From contig CASFJQ010000005.1 in NCBI GenBank assembly GCA_949295065.1, forward strand, positions 62,001 to 126,000: a stretch of DNA of 64,000 nucleotides. Direction: 5' to 3'. Below are positions 60,536-64,000 of this stretch, in pieces. The DNA comes from an uncultured Parabacteroides sp. Its GTDB lineage: Bacteria; Bacteroidota; Bacteroidia; Bacteroidales; Tannerellaceae. Each line of letters begins with the position of its first letter. Position 1 is the first letter of the stretch. The notes beneath the pieces were generated by a model that did no database searches, had not been told where the DNA came from, and was given only the letters and a program-made list of their open reading frames with translations. The translations under genes and the position numbers were made by a program.

Positions 60536-61900
60536 TCAGGAATTTCGTGCAAATGCCATTTTCTTTTTAAGTGTTCTGACGTGCCACCAAAGGAAAATCC
60601 ATGCCATCAGAGAAGCCAGAACATCAGAAAACGGACCGGCTAGCCAAACTCCATCAAGGCCATAGAAGTTAGGCAAAATCCAAATAGCAGGTATCAGGAA
60701 AAGACACTGACGGCTAAGACTCAGAAACATTGCTTTCCAAGCAATACCTATACTCTGGAAAAATTGGCTTATTGCCAACTGCGAACCGACAACCAGAAAT
60801 GCAAGAAGATTCAGGCGCAAACCATTTTCCGAAATAACAGACAATTCCTCATCTGCTGTAAAACCGTTAACTATGATTCCCGGGAAAAAATAACTTGCTA
60901 TGAAACCTATTCCTGTTATTATTGTCGATACAAAAATAACCTTATATAAAGTTTCCTGAACTCTGTCGTGACGCTCTGCTCCATAATTAAATCCAACTAT
61001 AGGCTGCATCCCCTGAGCAATACCAATCACAAGCATAACCAACAGCATTGCAAAACTTGTTATAATACCACTTGCACCTATCGCCAAATCTCCTCCATGG
61101 GTTTTCAGCGCATGGTTCATTACCACGTTCACAAAGCTTCCTGCAAGCTGCATTGAGAAAGGTGATATTCCAATTGCTATTATACTAAGCAGAACTTTCT
61201 TATCCAGACTGAAATGTTCCTTCCTGAAACGGACCAGACTTTTTTCACTTATAAAATGACTCATCACAAATGCCGTACATGCCATCATAGAAAGCAGTGT
61301 TGCTATTGCAGCACCTCTAATTCCCATATCCAGCACAAAAATGAATATCGGATCCAATACCACATTCAATACCGCCCCAAGCAGCATAGTGTACATAGCT
61401 TTTTTAGGATAACCGGAAGCACGCATAACGGCATTGAAACTGAAGCTCAAGGCAGCAAACAAATTCGCCGGTATCGCTATATAAAGATAATCTGCAGCAT
61501 ATGGTATTGTCTGTTCGCTTCCTCCAAATGCCATAAGCAAAGGCTCAAGGAACAACATACTTGGAATTATAGTTATAGCACTTAATATAAAAGTAAGCAC
61601 CAATGAGTTTCCCAATACATTTTCTGCCTGATTAATATCTTTCCTTCCCAAACATATAGATACTCTTGTTGCAGCACCGGCACCAACCAACATACCGAAT
61701 GCTTGCAGGAACAACATTATAGGGAATGTGAGTGTAAGACCGGAAATTGCCAGCGGACCTACGCCCTGACCAATAAAAACACGGTCCACAATATTGTATA
61801 AAGCATTTACCATTGTCCCGATTACAGCCGGGATTGCATAATAAACCAACAGACGACTGATTTTATCATTCTCCAACCGCCAAGTAATTTCATTAGACAT
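60536..61900 (-). CDS. MATE-family efflux transporter
   Basis: An inner-membrane exporter of 454 residues with about 12 membrane segments in two similar halves, typical of the MATE family driven by Na+ or H+. Signature regions are IGTMVNALYNIVDRVFIGQG near the start and GMQPIVGFNYGAERHDRV in the second half. The substrate (drugs, cations or metabolites) cannot be predicted. It is 43 bases upstream of the GroES-like gene on the same strand. Confidence 0.9.
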   Translation of the reverse strand: MSNEITWRLENDKISRLLVYYAIPAVIGTMVNALYNIVDRVFIGQGVGPLAISGLTLTFPIMLFLQAFGMLVGAGAATRVSICLGRKDINQAENVLGNSLVLTFILSAITIIPSMLFLEPLLMAFGGSEQTIPYAADYLYIAIPANLFAALSFSFNAVMRASGYPKKAMYTMLLGAVLNVVLDPIFIFVLDMGIRGAAIATLLSMMACTAFVMSHFISEKSLVRFRKEHFSLDKKVLLSIIAIGISPFSMQLAGSFVNVVMNHALKTHGGDLAIGASGIITSFAMLLVMLVIGIAQGMQPIVGFNYGAERHDRVQETLYKVIFVSTIITGIGFIASYFFPGIIVNGFTADEELSVISENGLRLNLLAFLVVGSQLAISQFFQSIGIAWKAMFLSLSRQCLFLIPAIWILPNFYGLDGVWLAGPFSDVLASLMAWIFLWWHVRTLKKKMAFARNS

Positions 61901-61929
61901 ACCTATTTCAAATGTTTAGATTTTTAATT

Positions 61930-62048
61930 CAAGTTTCAGTTAACTAGTTGACAAGAAAATAAGTCAACAGGATGTTTTAAACGCTGAGTTCACAGAGGCA
62001 TAAAGCTTATATCACTCTTGTCAACTCGTTTCTGTAACCTTGTCAACT
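61930..62048. repeat. Dispersed GTTGACAAG repeat running into a gene
   Basis: TAGTTGACAAGAAAATAAG on the left, a middle with GTTCACAGAGGCA (similar to the middle of the parA/parB copy), and CTTGTCAACTCG, TTTCTG and CCTTGTCAAC on the right. The right arm overlaps the last 28 bases of the ABC ATPase gene. Confidence 0.75.
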
Positions 62049-63049
62049 ATTAAGTTTCTAATCAATTCTCCGACACTGCCGACAATTTTCTCCTTGCCAT
62101 CTTTATTTCTCAAAACAATATTATTAGGAGAATAACAATATACTGATAACAGAGGAACAGATTGCTCTTCAACAGAAAAATATCCATTCCTTTCCAATGC
62201 ATTTCTTACCCAAAACACAGTATTCGATTCACCTTGAAGACATACTGGTTTTCGTTCCAGATTTACATTCATTTTACCGGTAGAAATATCAAAATTAATA
62301 TTATCCCTTGCAAAGAATTCCTGAAATTCACCACCCAAAATCAAATCTTCCGGACAACCGCACAAAATACTTTGGGGCATACTCCGCATAAGCCATAATT
62401 TGTCTGATAGCTGTATGGCTTGCTCCAAATCGTGTGTGGAAAGTAATATAGCCTTTCCCTGTTCAACAGCCAGACGGCGCAGGAGTATCATCATTTCAAT
62501 CCGGCTTGTTATATCCAGGAAAGCAGTAGGCTCATCCAGTATGATTACCGGGCATTGCTGAGCCAAGGTTTTTGCAATCATTGCTTTCTGACGTTCTCCG
62601 TCACTAAGTTCCGACACATAACTTCCGGCTTTATTCAATATACCTACAGCAGACATAGATTCTTCTACTATTCTTTTGTCCTCCGCTTTTAATCTTGCAA
62701 AAAAGCCTGTATGCGGATGTCTTCCCAACGCCACCAGTTCATAAACTGTTATTCCTCCGGCATTCGTCTTTTCCGTAAGAACCACACCTAACGTCAAAGC
62801 CAACTCCAAAGGTTTGTAGGAAACCAAATCTTTTCCCATAATCTCAACATTCCCGGCAAGAGAAGGCTGAAATCCGCATATAGTACGTAACAATGTAGAT
62901 TTCCCGGCTCCATTCAAACCTAAAAGGCAGGTAAGTTCTCCTTTGTTAAGGGACAAATTCAAATCTTTGTTGACAACCTTTGGCGTTTGTCCTTTACGGC
63001 TATACCCTATCATCAATCCATGAGTTTCAACAGCTGCTTTTTCTATCAT
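62021..63049 (-). CDS. FecE/HmuV-type ABC transporter ATPase with C-terminal extension
   Basis: The ATP-binding subunit of an importer for iron-siderophore, haem or cobalamin, 342 residues. Walker A GLNGAGKS is at 44-51, the signature SELSDGERQ near 146, Walker B PVIILDEPTAFLD near 166, and the switch His in STHDLEQ near 200. About 80 residues after the normal end (beyond about 255) form an extra domain of unknown function. The last residues VDKVTETS and the stop codon come from a dispersed repeat. It follows the permease gene by 5 bases in the same operon. Confidence 0.92.
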   Translation of the reverse strand: MIEKAAVETHGLMIGYSRKGQTPKVVNKDLNLSLNKGELTCLLGLNGAGKSTLLRTICGFQPSLAGNVEIMGKDLVSYKPLELALTLGVVLTEKTNAGGITVYELVALGRHPHTGFFARLKAEDKRIVEESMSAVGILNKAGSYVSELSDGERQKAMIAKTLAQQCPVIILDEPTAFLDITSRIEMMILLRRLAVEQGKAILLSTHDLEQAIQLSDKLWLMRSMPQSILCGCPEDLILGGEFQEFFARDNINFDISTGKMNVNLERKPVCLQGESNTVFWVRNALERNGYFSVEEQSVPLLSVYCYSPNNIVLRNKDGKEKIVGSVGELIRNLIVDKVTETS

Positions 63050-63054
63050 ACAGA

Positions 63055-64000
63055 CTAGTTAAAATATTGAATATTTCTTCTGTTTACAATAACATAAATT
63101 ATCACCGGAGCACCAATCATAGGAGTAACGGCATTCAACGGTAATATGGAATTAGTTCCAGGCATCACAGTAAGTATATTGCAAAGCAATGCGACACATG
63201 AGCCCGCCAGCATTGTTACAGGAACCAGCTGTTTATGATTGGACGAACCTAACAATAAGCGCGCTATATGAGGAACAGCCAGACCAATGAATGATATCGG
63301 ACCGCAAAATGCCGTAGTTGTTGCTGTCAGCAGTCCCGTACAAAACAATATCAGGACTCGCGCCCGGCGTACTTTCACACCAAGATTAACAGCATACATT
63401 TCTCCCAGCAACAAAGCATTCAGAGGCTTTATCAACAATACGGAAAGCAACAATGAAAGTAATATGGCAAAAGAGAAAAAAGGCAATTGCTCCAACGAAA
63501 CTCCGGAAAAATTACCCATACCCCACATAACGAATGAATGGACACGGTCTGCCGATGAATAATAATTCAATACTGATATTAATGAAGAAGTCATATAACC
63601 TATCATAATACCAATTATCAAAAGCATCACATTATTCTTGACTTTCGTAGAGAAATAAATTATCAGCCCCAAGATAACTCCGGCACCAACAAACGCGGCA
63701 GCGACAACAAGCAGATATCCGCTTATTGCATACTCGGCTATTTGTCCCATTGTTCCTCCCAAATAAAGCAGTACTGCAGCAACACCAAGATTTGCACCGT
63801 CACTCACTCCCAAAATTGACGGACCGGCTAACGGATTACGGAACAGAGTTTGCAACAACAGTCCGCTAACAGCCAACGCAGCTCCGGCCAAAAGCGCTGT
63901 CACTGCCTGAGGCAAACGTGATTCCAGAACTATATGGCTCCATGCCGGATGGTCTGATGTGTTACCGCATAAAATATCCAAAACTGATTTAAACGGTATT
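63055..64000 (-). CDS. FecCD-type ABC transporter permease, partial
   Basis: The membrane subunit of the same importer; the gene runs past the right edge, so its true start is outside. About 315 residues can be read in an open frame. Family marks are SRLPQAVTALLAGAALAVSGLLLQ, NPLAGPSILGVSDGANLG, and the cytoplasmic FCGPISFIGLAVPHIARLL that contacts the ATPase. A TTG at 63981 is not a start, since the frame stays open upstream with family-like residues (IPFKSVLDIL). Ligand class (iron complex, haem or cobalamin) cannot be decided without the binding protein gene. Confidence 0.93.
   Translation of the reverse strand, partial: IPFKSVLDILCGNTSDHPAWSHIVLESRLPQAVTALLAGAALAVSGLLLQTLFRNPLAGPSILGVSDGANLGVAAVLLYLGGTMGQIAEYAISGYLLVVAAAFVGAGVILGLIIYFSTKVKNNVMLLIIGIMIGYMTSSLISVLNYYSSADRVHSFVMWGMGNFSGVSLEQLPFFSFAILLSLLLSVLLIKPLNALLLGEMYAVNLGVKVRRARVLILFCTGLLTATTTAFCGPISFIGLAVPHIARLLLGSSNHKQLVPVTMLAGSCVALLCNILTVMPGTNSILPLNAVTPMIGAPVIIYVIVNRRNIQYFN

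Noticed and set aside
63979..63981. TTG as the start of the permease gene
   Set aside because: The frame remains open to the window edge with residues that fit the family, so the gene is simply cut.

Overview
The window reads as chromosomal DNA of a Bacteroidales bacterium, most likely Bacteroidaceae or a close relative. Supporting signs are outer-membrane beta-barrel receptors with CarboxypepD_reg-like N-termini, Bacteroidetes-only families (DUF4249, DUF4924, DUF5683, DUF3822), a gut-type ECF sigma/FecR pair, an RSH enzyme, and promoters of the Bacteroidetes type (TTTG, about 19 bases, TAnnTTTG). I see no prophage, transposase or CRISPR array. About 50 protein genes and 7 tRNA genes are supported; the last gene is cut by the window edge.

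Layout. 1-15.5 kb: DUF4249 lipoprotein, tRNA-Arg, asnA, ung, LptD-like LPS exporter, HD phosphohydrolase, an outer-membrane receptor, a secreted nitroreductase, two tandem membrane metallophosphoesterases, an S41 protease and a PfkB kinase. 15.6-16.6 kb: three tRNA-Asn genes, then about 700 bp without genes that hold twelve exact TT[A/T]TCAACA boxes and a palindrome array; I read this as a candidate replication origin. 16.6-30 kb: receptor, cardiolipin synthase, rsmD, a RecD-like helicase, a Mur-ligase-like protein, prfC and apbE. 30-37 kb: parA, parB, DUF5683, lytic transglycosylase and RSH, all on the minus strand, which fits an origin-proximal position. 37-49 kb: DAACS symporter, nitronate monooxygenase-like enzyme, a small OMP, purL, and a receptor/ECF sigma/FecR signalling set. 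49.6-57.6 kb: Fic, Nudix, recX, comF, pyrE, SRPBCC, argH, a Rieske-like lipoprotein, a Gly/Leu/Gly tRNA operon and a lactonase. 57.7-64 kb: an NfnAB-like pair, a GroES-like protein, a MATE exporter and a FecCD-type ABC transporter.

The most unusual content is intergenic. (1) Five short arrays, each with its own palindromic or near-palindromic motif, share a period of 22 bp (22-23 in one), with 4 to 6 units each; four lie upstream of outer-membrane protein genes and one between two convergent genes. (2) A dispersed inverted repeat built from GTTGACAAG / CTTGTCAAC occurs at about eleven intergenic sites, and one copy supplies the last codons and stop of an ABC ATPase gene. (3) A hairpin element of about 65 bp occurs in two nearly identical copies, each just before a 22-bp array. 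(4) The box cluster at 15.95-16.29 kb has a small echo, two of the same boxes, upstream of parA.

No homology search or structure prediction was run. Functions come from recognised motifs and family resemblance; coordinates include the stop codon.
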